From WJMT01 sp964456985 (lineage in GTDB: Bacteria > Acidobacteriota > Aminicenantia > Aminicenantales > Aminicenantaceae), in the NCBI GenBank assembly GCA_964456985.1, contig CAYWDH010000009.1:1-64000 (forward strand): 64,000 bases of DNA, in the 5' to 3' direction. Position 1 is the stretch's first letter, and the number at the start of each line of letters is the position of its first letter. The notes under the pieces are model-generated. The model saw only the letters and a list, made by a program, of their open reading frames with translations. It was not told the DNA's origin and made no database searches. Position numbers and translations under genes: made by a program. Of the stretch, positions 33,619 through 41,819 are shown piece after piece.

Positions 33619-34745
33619 GAAAAATTAAAGTCCTGGAAGTTATTGATAAAACCTTTCTTGGCGGTGGGCAGAAGAATCTTCTCAGCCTGGCGGAAAATCT
33701 GGATAAAGATAGGTTTGAGATTTCTGTTTGTTCCAATCCTGAAGGATATCTGGTGGAAGAAGTGAAAAGGAAAAATATCTCCCATTTTCCAGTATCCATG
33801 AGCAAACGTTTCAGGAAAGAGCCCATAAGAGCCATTGAGGCATTGCTGATAAAACACGGGTTTGACATCATCCACACTCATGGAGGGGTGGCTGGTTTTT
33901 ACGGAAGATGGGCTGCACGGAAACACAAAGGTCTGGGTGTTGTTCATACCGTGCATGGAGTCCATTATCTTTACTACAGGAATGTTTTTCTTAGGTACGC
34001 ATACATTTGGTTAGAAAGATTTTTTTCGAGGTTTAGTCATGCGGTCATATTTGTTTCCAGGGCAGACAGGGAAAAAGGCATAAAGTTAAAGCTGGCCCCC
34101 AGTGAAAAGATAAAACTCATAGAAAATGGGATCGATTTTTCATCATTCAAAAGCCCAGACATGAAGAAGAGGGCTGGTGATGAGATCAAGAATGCTCCTG
34201 TGATAGGGACTGTAGCCAGGCTTCACCGGCAAAAAAACATCCCTCTTCTGCTTAAAGCGGGGGCAAGAATTAAAAAGCATTGTCCTGGACTGAAAATTTT
34301 CGTGGCAGGAGGAGGACCGCTTCAGGAAAGATTAGAGAGGCTGAGCAAAAAGCTGGGAACGGATGACATCGTTTATTTTCTCGGAGAAAGGGAAGATGTA
34401 CGTGAGCTCGTGTCCGGATTTGATATCTTTGTGCTTCCTTCTTTATGGGAGGGCCTTCCATATGTATTACTGGAGGCAGCGGCACTTGAAAAGCCTGTCA
34501 TAGGGACAGATGTGGATGGGATAAATGAGTTGATCGAGAACGGTAAGACCGGCATACTTGTATCCCCGGATAAACAGGATGAACTGGCTGGTGCTGTCTT
34601 AAAGCTTTTAAATAACAAGACTCTTGCTCAAAAATTCGGTTCTGATTTGCACAAGAATCTCAGAGAGAGGTACTCAATCTCAATAATGATCGATAAGATT
34701 CAAAATCTTTATACAGAGTTATTCCGGGAAATGGAAAAACGTTGA
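33615..34745 (+). CDS. Glycosyltransferase family 4
   Basis: A 376-residue GT-B enzyme. VLEVIDKTFLGGGQKNLLSL is the N-terminal Gly-rich loop, IIHTHGGVAGFYGRWAAR follows, and the donor site has GTVARLHRQKNIPLLL and the E-x7-E motif in WEGLPYVLLEAAALEKPVI. Its ATG overlaps the stop of the GT2 gene (ATGA). A 230-bp repeat element separates it from the next cluster gene. Confidence 0.9.
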   Translation: MRKIKVLEVIDKTFLGGGQKNLLSLAENLDKDRFEISVCSNPEGYLVEEVKRKNISHFPVSMSKRFRKEPIRAIEALLIKHGFDIIHTHGGVAGFYGRWAARKHKGLGVVHTVHGVHYLYYRNVFLRYAYIWLERFFSRFSHAVIFVSRADREKGIKLKLAPSEKIKLIENGIDFSSFKSPDMKKRAGDEIKNAPVIGTVARLHRQKNIPLLLKAGARIKKHCPGLKIFVAGGGPLQERLERLSKKLGTDDIVYFLGEREDVRELVSGFDIFVLPSLWEGLPYVLLEAAALEKPVIGTDVDGINELIENGKTGILVSPDKQDELAGAVLKLLNNKTLAQKFGSDLHKNLRERYSISIMIDKIQNLYTELFREMEKR

Positions 34746-34798
34746 AGATCAATGAGGCCATCAGATTCGTTGACAATCTTATGGACCCTTCTTATAAT

Positions 34799-35032
34799 TA
34801 ACCTGACTTATTCACAAGTCGAGGTTGAAGAGAGCTTAATGAAATTCAGGTATGGAAGTGGCGACATTAAAGATGTCATTGCGAATGACCGTCAGGGAGT
34901 GCTGTAATCTCATACTGATACGAAGCATCATAAGATCAGCACGTCGCTTCTCTCCTCGTGATGACAGAAGCGAGCACAAGCCATATCTGAATTTCACATC
35001 GGCTTGCCTGTTTTTATGAATAGGTCAGGTTA
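34799..35032. repeat. Nested inverted-repeat element (families B and A)
   Basis: The outer arms are AACCTGACTTATTCACAA (34800-34817) and TTATGAATAGGTCAGGTT (35014-35031), inverted with two mismatches and bounded by TTAA. Inside are TGAAATTCAGGTATGG (34840-34855) and CCATATCTGAATTTCA (34981-34996), inverted with one mismatch and like family A ends. There is no ORF. The right end supplies AGGT a few bases before the following start codon. It splits the glycan cluster. Confidence 0.75.
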
Positions 35033-35038
35033 ATTTCA

Positions 35039-36151
35039 ATGGAAAACATCAAAGTCGCCTTAGTGCATGATTGGCTTACCGGGAGAAGAGGAGGTGAAAA
35101 GGTTCTGGAAGTTTTATCAGAATTGTTTCCTGATGCCCCCATTTTTACTCTTTTTCATTTTCCCGGAAGCCAGATAAAGGCAATTGAAGAGAAAAAAATC
35201 ATCACGAGTTTTATCCAGAGATTGCCCTTAAAAAAAAAGAAGTACAGGTCTTATCTTCCTCTGTTTCCACTTGCTGCAGAGCTTTTTTACCTTCAAGATT
35301 ATGACCTGGTCCTTTCGAGTTCTCACTGTGTGGCTAAAGGAATTATTCCCAGGCCTGATTCTCTACATATTAGTTATGTTCATTCTCCCATGAGATATGC
35401 ATGGAACCAATACTTTTCTTATTTCTCTAAACAGAGACTGAATATTATTTCCAGAATTTTGATCCCTCCTGTGATCCATTGGTTGAGAGTTTGGGATGAA
35501 TCATCTACCCGGAGAGTTGACCACTTTATTGCTAATTCAAAAACTGTAGCTGATAGAATACACTCGTATTATAGAAGGACAGCGGCAGTGATCAATCCCC
35601 CGGTCGATATTCATTTTTTCCGGCCGGGAAGACAGACAGACCTTTATTATCTTATTGTTTCCGCTCTTGTTCCTTATAAAAGAATTGACATAGCCATAGA
35701 AGCGTTTAACAGGACAGGGGATACATTGAAGATTGTTGGGAGCGGTCCGGACTATAAGAGACTGAAAAGAAAAGCGAAAAAAAATGTGAAATTTCTTGGC
35801 TCTCTCCCCTCGGAGGACCTTCTTAGAATGTATCAAGGAGCCAAGGCCCTCATCATGCCGGGCGAAGAGGATTTCGGGATTAATTCACTGGAATCCCAGG
35901 CATGCGGGGTTCCTGTTATAGCTTTCGGCCGCGGTGGGGCTTCAGAAACAGTCATACACGGCTCAAGCGGTTTGTTTTTCAAAAAATTGAATGCAACCAG
36001 CCTTATAAGTGTCCTTGACAAGTCTAAAAAGTTGCCATTTAATAAAACTGAAATAAGAAACAATGCCTTGAAATATTCAAGGGAAAAATTCAAGGAAAAG
36101 ATTTTTTCCTTTATCAAAGAGAAATGGGATGAATTTCAAGATACAAAATGA
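35039..36151 (+). CDS. Glycosyltransferase family 4
   Basis: A 370-residue GT-B enzyme with the N-terminus VALVHDWLTGRRGGEKVLEVL, the YVHSPMRYAWNQY segment common in this subgroup, donor-site VSALVPYKRIDIAIEAF, and the E-x7-E motif in EDFGINSLESQACGVPVIAF. Homologues with this N-terminus usually sit beside the initiating phosphoglycosyltransferase, as here. The start lies seven bases after the end of a repeat element whose AGGT may serve as ribosome binding site. The stop overlaps the next gene (ATGA). Confidence 0.9.
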   Translation: MENIKVALVHDWLTGRRGGEKVLEVLSELFPDAPIFTLFHFPGSQIKAIEEKKIITSFIQRLPLKKKKYRSYLPLFPLAAELFYLQDYDLVLSSSHCVAKGIIPRPDSLHISYVHSPMRYAWNQYFSYFSKQRLNIISRILIPPVIHWLRVWDESSTRRVDHFIANSKTVADRIHSYYRRTAAVINPPVDIHFFRPGRQTDLYYLIVSALVPYKRIDIAIEAFNRTGDTLKIVGSGPDYKRLKRKAKKNVKFLGSLPSEDLLRMYQGAKALIMPGEEDFGINSLESQACGVPVIAFGRGGASETVIHGSSGLFFKKLNATSLISVLDKSKKLPFNKTEIRNNALKYSREKFKEKIFSFIKEKWDEFQDTK

Positions 36152-37596
36152 TAAAGAAGCATAGGACCAAACTCATCAGTCTTTATATTCTCAGCGATAT
36201 TATCGGGATATTGATATCTTATTTTTATTCATATGGTTTTCGTTTTTATGGGTATATCATTCCTGTGAACCCCGTAAAAGGCATACCCTCCATAAAATCG
36301 TATGTGTTCATTTTTCCCCTGTTTCTTATTATTCACATGTCTATATTTTTCTTTCAGGGGTTTTACAGGACACGCCTGAAAAGGACAGGAATCGAAGATT
36401 TTTTCCTTATCACACTGAACACGGTTTTTACCATCATTGTTGTGATGGGATTCTTGAATTATCTCAATGCCTACAGCCAGGGACCGGCGCCCTTGTTTAA
36501 GATAAACTTCAAGCTTTCCCATGGTTTTTTAGGAGTTTATTTTATAAGTGTTATATTTATTCTCTCATTTTTCAGAAATCAGATATATTATTTCATGAAA
36601 AGGCGGTATGCCAGGGGGCTGGATCTCCAGAGCGTTGTGATCGTCGGTGCTGGAAAGATGGGAAGGGCCATTGCCCAGAAACTGGTTAAGTACAAGGACC
36701 TTGGATTTGAGGTGAAAGGATTTCTGGATGATGAAAGGAAAAAGGGAGAGGTCATTCCTGAGGGAGAGGGCCTCAGGGTTTTAGGCCACATCAGAGACCT
36801 GGCAGATGTGATTGAAGAAAAGAGTATTTCAGATGTCTATGTAGCCCTTGATTTGAATAATTATCTGAAAATCATCGAAATACTTAAAATAGTCAATAAA
36901 TATGTGGTCAATGTCAGGTTGATACCGGATCTGTTCCAGCTTTTAACATTAAAAGCGCGTATAGAGGATTTGGATGGGTTTCCTGTTATCAGTATAGATG
37001 AGCCTCCGATGAGGGGATTTATGCTGTTTGTGAAAAGAACGATAGATATCTCAGTATCCTTCATTCTGCTGGTTTTACTGACTCCCCTGTTGGTCCTCAC
37101 AGCTCTAATGATAAGCCTGGATTCAAAAGGCCCTATTCTTTTTCATCAGGAAAGAGTGGGCCTGGATGGTAGGAAATTTGTGATGCATAAATTCAGGACA
37201 ATGATTTCAGGTGCGGAAAAGAAAACAGGTCCGGTTATGAGCAGACCAGGTGATCCGAGAATAACCAGAATCGGAAGGTATTTAAGAAAATTCAGCATAG
37301 ACGAGCTTCCTCAGATAGTCAATGTATTACTTGGTGAGATGAGCCTTATAGGACCCAGGCCTGAGAGAGAAGTGTTTGTGAAAAAATTTCGGGAGAAGAT
37401 GCCTAAGTATATGTTAAGGCATAAGGTCAAATCAGGGATGACGGGCTGGGCTCAGGTCCATGGATTAAGACAGAATACTGATTTTGAAAAACGGCTTGAA
37501 TATGATTTTTATTACATTCAGAACTGGTCATTGTTTCTTGACTTAAAAATTCTATGGAGAACAGTCCGGAGAGGATTTATAGATAGAAGAGCTTGA
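36148..37596 (+). CDS. Undecaprenyl-phosphate phosphoglycosyltransferase (WcaJ/WbaP type)
   Basis: It starts glycan repeat-unit synthesis by moving a sugar-1-phosphate to undecaprenyl phosphate. The 482-residue protein has four N-terminal membrane helices (about 1-150), a Rossmann-like CoA-binding domain (VIVGAGKMGRAIAQKL), a reentrant hydrophobic helix (about 290-320), and the catalytic Bac_transf domain (HKFRTMISGAEKK; KFSIDELPQIVNVLLGEMSLIGPRPE). It is the last gene of the cluster. No flippase or polymerase gene is in the window. Confidence 0.94.
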   Translation: MIKKHRTKLISLYILSDIIGILISYFYSYGFRFYGYIIPVNPVKGIPSIKSYVFIFPLFLIIHMSIFFFQGFYRTRLKRTGIEDFFLITLNTVFTIIVVMGFLNYLNAYSQGPAPLFKINFKLSHGFLGVYFISVIFILSFFRNQIYYFMKRRYARGLDLQSVVIVGAGKMGRAIAQKLVKYKDLGFEVKGFLDDERKKGEVIPEGEGLRVLGHIRDLADVIEEKSISDVYVALDLNNYLKIIEILKIVNKYVVNVRLIPDLFQLLTLKARIEDLDGFPVISIDEPPMRGFMLFVKRTIDISVSFILLVLLTPLLVLTALMISLDSKGPILFHQERVGLDGRKFVMHKFRTMISGAEKKTGPVMSRPGDPRITRIGRYLRKFSIDELPQIVNVLLGEMSLIGPRPEREVFVKKFREKMPKYMLRHKVKSGMTGWAQVHGLRQNTDFEKRLEYDFYYIQNWSLFLDLKILWRTVRRGFIDRRA

Positions 37597-37609
37597 TAAC
37601 CTGTTAGGC

Positions 37610-38215
37610 TTAATGAGTTTGTTTTCTATTTAGGCGTTCAGCCTGGTTAAGCCATTTCAAACCAATGAATGTGTAATGGATTCCGGATAGGACAGTCATT
37701 ATCAAAGTAAGAATAAAGAGAAACAGCAGGAGATGACTTTCCCTATTTACTGTATTGAGAAGAAGGACAGATAGTGGGGTTGCCATCTGAAGCACCGTGC
37801 TTGCTTTGCCGGTGATAGTAGGAGGGAATTTTTTTTGGCCTATGAGTTTAAAAGCTGCCGCAGCGCCAGTGACGATGTACACATCACGACCTATGACGGC
37901 TATTGTCAACCAGATCGGGATGGTGTTCGGATGGCTGATTGAAGGGAAAGAAAGAGCAATAAAAGATGTTGTCATTAAGACTTTGTCTCCCAATGGATCA
38001 AGCAGGGCTCCAAGGTTGGATTTCTGCTTGAACATCCTTGCTACAGCTCCGTCAAAAAAATCGGTAGAGATAGCAATGAGAAAGGTAATGAAGGCTGATT
38101 GCGTTTTTCCTGATAGGACAAAATATAAAAAAACAGGACTTAATATGAGGCGGGATAGAGAGATGAGATTGGGAATCGTGATGATGGCGTTTTTGCTTTT
38201 TTCTTTTAAAACCAT
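37610..38215 (-). CDS. pgsA: CDP-diacylglycerol--glycerol-3-phosphate phosphatidyltransferase-like enzyme
   Basis: A 201-residue membrane CDP-alcohol phosphatidyltransferase. The family motif D-G-x2-A-R-x8-G-x3-D-x3-D is complete in DGAVARMFKQKSNLGALLDP followed by LGD. N-terminal ITIPNLISLSRLILSPVFLY is typical of PgsA. ATG 38215 has AAGGA five bases before it; an in-frame TTG lies at 38233. It could instead use another alcohol acceptor, but PgsA is the closest match. Confidence 0.85.
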   Translation of the reverse strand: MVLKEKSKNAIITIPNLISLSRLILSPVFLYFVLSGKTQSAFITFLIAISTDFFDGAVARMFKQKSNLGALLDPLGDKVLMTTSFIALSFPSISHPNTIPIWLTIAVIGRDVYIVTGAAAAFKLIGQKKFPPTITGKASTVLQMATPLSVLLLNTVNRESHLLLFLFILTLIMTVLSGIHYTFIGLKWLNQAERLNRKQTH

Positions 38216-38230
38216 ATTGTTCCTTAATAG

Positions 38231-38278
38231 CAAAACAAAAAAATCAACATCGCCGTTTTTTATGAATAGTTCAGGTTA
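38231..38278 (+). repeat. Family B repeat, right half
   Basis: CAAAACAAAAAAATCAACAT and CGCCGTTTTTTATGAATAG then TTCAGGTTA match the right half of the 24977-25067 copy. The last bases TTA are the stop codon (minus strand) of the TPR-SLH gene, and the left part runs into the start region of pgsA. Confidence 0.65.
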
Positions 38279-39601
38279 TTTGATCAGGGAGAGCAATATC
38301 TTGATGGCTCTGAGAGCTTCTTGGCCTGACACCGGATCGTTAGGATTGAAGTTTCTTCCCATGGAGGTATTGAGCACTCCGTATGAAACAGCCATAATAA
38401 TGGGCCTGTAATAAAAATTGTTCGGGGGAACATCCGACAGATCTATTGATTGAGGCGGGATTTGCTGGATGAGTGTGTATCCGTTTTGTTTGAGGAAGCT
38501 GATGAGCCGGTAAATGATTTCCGCCAGTTGAGCTCTAGTGACGATTTTTTTTGGTTTGAAAGTATGGTTTGGATAAATATCAAGGATGCCCATAGATGTC
38601 AGTTTTAGAATATACTCTGAAGCCCATGAGGTTGAAATATCAATAATTATAGGTGGTTCTTTGTTTGGGGCCTGGAGGTGTTTCTGGAATTCTATCCCTA
38701 AAATGGCAGCCATGTCTTCTCTGGTTATGGTCTCCCGGGAAGGAATAGTGTTATATTGACTGGGCAGTTCAAAGATCCCGAGCCTGTTTTTAAGCTGTTC
38801 GATACGTTTGTCAATATCCTGGTCTTCAGGTTCCAGTTTTTTTAGGTCTTTATATGCTTCATAGCTTTTTTTAAACTCTTCGTTCTGGAAGAGGGCTTCT
38901 GCATATAGTTTAAGGAACTGTGTGTTTTCAGGCTGGAAAGACAGGAGGGTTTTTAAATGGATAAGGGCTCTTTCATATTTGTTCTGTTCCAGATAGATAT
39001 GGGCGAGAGCGGTGTGAGCCTGTATGGATTCGGGAGAATAATAAAGAGCTTTAAGATATGTTTTTTCACTGGCTGAAATATCTCCTTGTTTCATAAGACT
39101 CTGAGCTGTCTGAAGTATATCTCTTGTTTTATCTGCTTTGATTTCTTCGTATCTGGATTTTGCCCAGGGATGTTCAGGTTCGTATTTCAAAACCTCCCTG
39201 TACTCCAGGAATGCAAGGTCGTCTCTCATGGTCTTTTGATAAAGCTGGGCTAGTCCGAGGTGAGTGACGGCGATTTCCGGATTTTTTTCAATAGCTGTTT
39301 TAAAGTAGTGTTCAGCAGATTGGGTATCATTTAATAAATAATAAGAATAGGCCATGATTATAGTGTAAAAAGGATTTTCAGGACTCAGTTTTGAAACTTG
39401 GCTCAGAGCTTTTCTGCCGTTTCCATTTCTGATGTCATCCCAAGCTTCTTCAATGATTATCCTTTCGTCAAGCGAGAGACCGGATACCTGAGACTGAGGG
39501 AGACTTCCGGTATATATTTGGGGGCTTGGTATTTGCTCGATTTGGCAGGACCACAAAAGAAATAAAATACATAGAGAAATGAAAATTTTCTTTTTCACCA
39601 C
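38276..39601 (-). CDS. TPR lipoprotein with C-terminal SLH-like domains
   Basis: A 441-residue lipoprotein: the signal peptide ends LLWSC with the lipid-accepting Cys at 19. About seven TPR units span 50-290 (for example NPFYTIIMAYSYYLLNDTQSAEHYF and AHTALAHIYLEQNKYERALIHL). The C-terminal part (about 310-441) resembles S-layer-homology repeats: VTRAQLAEIIYRLI with an upstream aromatic-rich segment, then DPVSGQEALRAI. The start is GTG 39601, with AAGGAG upstream. It overlaps the end of hflX by seven bases. Confidence 0.75.
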   Translation of the reverse strand: MVKKKIFISLCILFLLWSCQIEQIPSPQIYTGSLPQSQVSGLSLDERIIIEEAWDDIRNGNGRKALSQVSKLSPENPFYTIIMAYSYYLLNDTQSAEHYFKTAIEKNPEIAVTHLGLAQLYQKTMRDDLAFLEYREVLKYEPEHPWAKSRYEEIKADKTRDILQTAQSLMKQGDISASEKTYLKALYYSPESIQAHTALAHIYLEQNKYERALIHLKTLLSFQPENTQFLKLYAEALFQNEEFKKSYEAYKDLKKLEPEDQDIDKRIEQLKNRLGIFELPSQYNTIPSRETITREDMAAILGIEFQKHLQAPNKEPPIIIDISTSWASEYILKLTSMGILDIYPNHTFKPKKIVTRAQLAEIIYRLISFLKQNGYTLIQQIPPQSIDLSDVPPNNFYYRPIIMAVSYGVLNTSMGRNFNPNDPVSGQEALRAIKILLSLIK

Positions 39602-40857
39602 TTTTTTTCTCCTTTTTGTATAAAGGGTAAAAAGCTCATCATGTTTTCAGGTTCAGCTAAAATTTTCAACATATAACCATCACTGTTTTCTCTCCTTTTT
39701 AACACAATTGACCATTTAGGAAAAGAACGAATTAAATTTTTTTTGGATTTTGGGATGCGAAGTTCGAATATTTCAAAGTTTTTAAAAACAATCGAGCTGA
39801 TTTTTTGTTTAAGGCTTTCTATCCCCAGTTCATACTTGGCAGAAATGTATACAGAATCTTCCTTTAAGTCATTGTTTTTATTAAAAATTTCTTCTCTGTT
39901 ATCCAGAAGGTCGGTTTTGTTATACACTTTAATGATGGGGATATCCTGTACTCCGATTTCAGATAGAGTTTTTTCCACAGCCATTATTTGGTTGATGGAT
40001 TGGTCTGATATAAAATCAATCACATGGCATATACAGTCCGCTTCCTTGACTTCATCTAGAGTAGCCTGGAATGCGGTTTTTAGCTCAATGGGCAGGTTTC
40101 GAATAAAACCTACGGTGTCGCTTAAAAAGGCAAAGCCTCCGTCCGGAAGGTTCACACGGCGGATTACAGGGTCAAGTGTAGCAAAAAGCTGGGAGGAAAC
40201 AAATTTATTCTCCTTGGTAAGCGTGTTAAACAAGGTTGATTTTCCCGCATTGGTATACCCTACGATAGACACCAAAGGGACAGGCCCTCTTCCCCGTTTT
40301 TTTCTTTGGTTCACACGGCGGTTTTGAATTTTAAGGATGTCTTTTCTTATTTTTGATATTCTATCCTGTATCCTGCGGCGATCCTCTTCAAGTTTTTTTT
40401 CTCCAGGGCCTCTGGTGCCAATGCCTCCTCCTAACCGGGACAGGGCTGTTCCTTTCCCGGTAAGCCTGGGCAGCATATAATTGAGCTGAGCCAGTTCTAC
40501 CTGGAGCTTTCCTTCGTTACTGTGGGCCCGCTGTGCGAAAATATCAAGGATAAGCTGGGTTCTGTCAATGACTTTACACTTTATTTTTTTCTCAAGGGCA
40601 TGCTGCTGCGCCGGAGATAAAGCCTGATCAAACACAATAAGGTCAGCACTGAGCTTGCTTTTGAGTTCTTTGAGTTCTTCGACTTTCCCTTCCCCTATGA
40701 GGAATTTAGGGCTGATTTTCTGCCTGTATTGGAACTGCTTGTCTATGGTCTTTGCTCCTGCCGCAAAGACCAATCCATTGAGCTCTTCCATAGATTCCTC
40801 AGCAGACAATTTTTCTTTTTTATTTGTTGATAAATTGATGATTATTGCTTTTTCCAT
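39595..40857 (-). CDS. hflX: Ribosome-associated GTPase HflX
   Basis: HflX splits stalled or heat-damaged ribosomes. The 420-residue protein has the N-terminal HflX domain (RQKISPKFLIGEGKVEEL; LIVFDQALSPAQQHALE), a linker with GGIGTRGPGEKKLEEDRRR, and the G domain: GYTNAGKSTLFNTL, TLDPVIRRV (switch), DTVGFIRNLP and NKTDLL. I chose ATG 40857; another ATG at 40881 lies inside the end of miaA. hfq, which often sits between miaA and hflX, is absent. Confidence 0.95.
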   Translation of the reverse strand: MEKAIIINLSTNKKEKLSAEESMEELNGLVFAAGAKTIDKQFQYRQKISPKFLIGEGKVEELKELKSKLSADLIVFDQALSPAQQHALEKKIKCKVIDRTQLILDIFAQRAHSNEGKLQVELAQLNYMLPRLTGKGTALSRLGGGIGTRGPGEKKLEEDRRRIQDRISKIRKDILKIQNRRVNQRKKRGRGPVPLVSIVGYTNAGKSTLFNTLTKENKFVSSQLFATLDPVIRRVNLPDGGFAFLSDTVGFIRNLPIELKTAFQATLDEVKEADCICHVIDFISDQSINQIMAVEKTLSEIGVQDIPIIKVYNKTDLLDNREEIFNKNNDLKEDSVYISAKYELGIESLKQKISSIVFKNFEIFELRIPKSKKNLIRSFPKWSIVLKRRENSDGYMLKILAEPENMMSFLPFIQKGEKKW

Positions 40858-41792
40858 TTTCTTAAGCCGTCTGATATGCATTTTATTATGGATTCATAAT
40901 CATAAGGGGAAAACCAGTTTATCCCTTTCATCTTTTTAAACCATGTAAGCTGCCGTTTTGCATAATGTCGGGTATCTTTTTTTGTGGAATCTATGGCTTT
41001 TTCTAAGGAAATTTCATTTTTTATGTATTTGAGTATGCTTTTATATCCTATGGCTCTAAATGGAGGAGAATCGTCTTCGATCCCTGATTCCAATAAATTC
41101 CGAGCCTCTTCAACTATACCTTTTTCAAACATTCTGTCAACTCTGGCCTCGATTCTTTTGTAAAGAGTTTTTCTGTCAATAATGAGTCCGATTTTAATGA
41201 TATTAAAGTTCTTGACAAATGATCGGGTCCTTGAAAAATGTTCAGATATCGGTATGTTTGTGGCGCGGTATACCTCTAAAGCCCTAATTATCCTCAATCT
41301 GTCGTTCCTGCCTATTTTGCTGAAGTAGTCAGGATCGACTTTTTTGAGTTCCTTCCGGAGTTTTTCGAGTCCGTGTGCATCCGCTTCTCTCTCAAGCTCT
41401 CTGCGTACGGAGGCATGATTCTCTTTTTCCGGGAATAAGCCCTCTAAGAGAGCTTTAATATAGAGTCCAGTACCTCCGGTTATTATGGGAAGTTTTTTAT
41501 TGTTTGTGATCTCTTCAATGGCTTTTAAAGAAAATCTAACAAAATCAGCCGCTGTAAACTGTGTTGAGGGTTCGGCTATACTGATCAAATGGTGGGGGAT
41601 ATCGTTTCTTTTCTCTGGAGCCAGTTTGTCGGTTCCGATGTCAAAGCCTTTGTAGACCTGCATGGAGTCGCAGTTGATGATTTCACCATTAAAATAGCGG
41701 GCGATCTTTAGCGCTGTTTCACTTTTGCCCACGCATGTGGGGCCTAAAATAACGAGAAGATTTTTTGTTTTATAAAGCAATTTTGATAACAA
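40842..41792 (-). CDS. miaA: tRNA dimethylallyltransferase MiaA
   Basis: It adds the dimethylallyl group to A37 of tRNAs reading UNN codons. The 316-residue protein has the P-loop GPTCVGKSETAL, NCDSMQVYKGFDIGTDK, the PHHLISI segment, GGTGLYIKALLEG and a C-terminal YAKRQLTWFKK. No ATG exists in frame before the P-loop: candidate starts are TTG 41792 and TTG 41780, neither with a ribosome binding site, and a stop lies at 41822. Translation may depend on the DUF4388 gene that ends 27 bases upstream. Confidence 0.93.
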   Translation of the reverse strand: MLSKLLYKTKNLLVILGPTCVGKSETALKIARYFNGEIINCDSMQVYKGFDIGTDKLAPEKRNDIPHHLISIAEPSTQFTAADFVRFSLKAIEEITNNKKLPIITGGTGLYIKALLEGLFPEKENHASVRRELEREADAHGLEKLRKELKKVDPDYFSKIGRNDRLRIIRALEVYRATNIPISEHFSRTRSFVKNFNIIKIGLIIDRKTLYKRIEARVDRMFEKGIVEEARNLLESGIEDDSPPFRAIGYKSILKYIKNEISLEKAIDSTKKDTRHYAKRQLTWFKKMKGINWFSPYDYESIIKCISDGLRKWKKQ

Positions 41793-41819
41793 GCAGTAGT
41801 GCCAATACTGAGATGAGGA

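Noticed and set aside
37797..38411. 204-codon open frame on the plus strand
   Set aside because: It crosses pgsA and the end of the TPR-SLH gene in antisense and has no domain pattern.
39743..40327. 194-codon open frame on the plus strand
   Set aside because: It is antisense to hflX, whose GTPase motifs are unmistakable.
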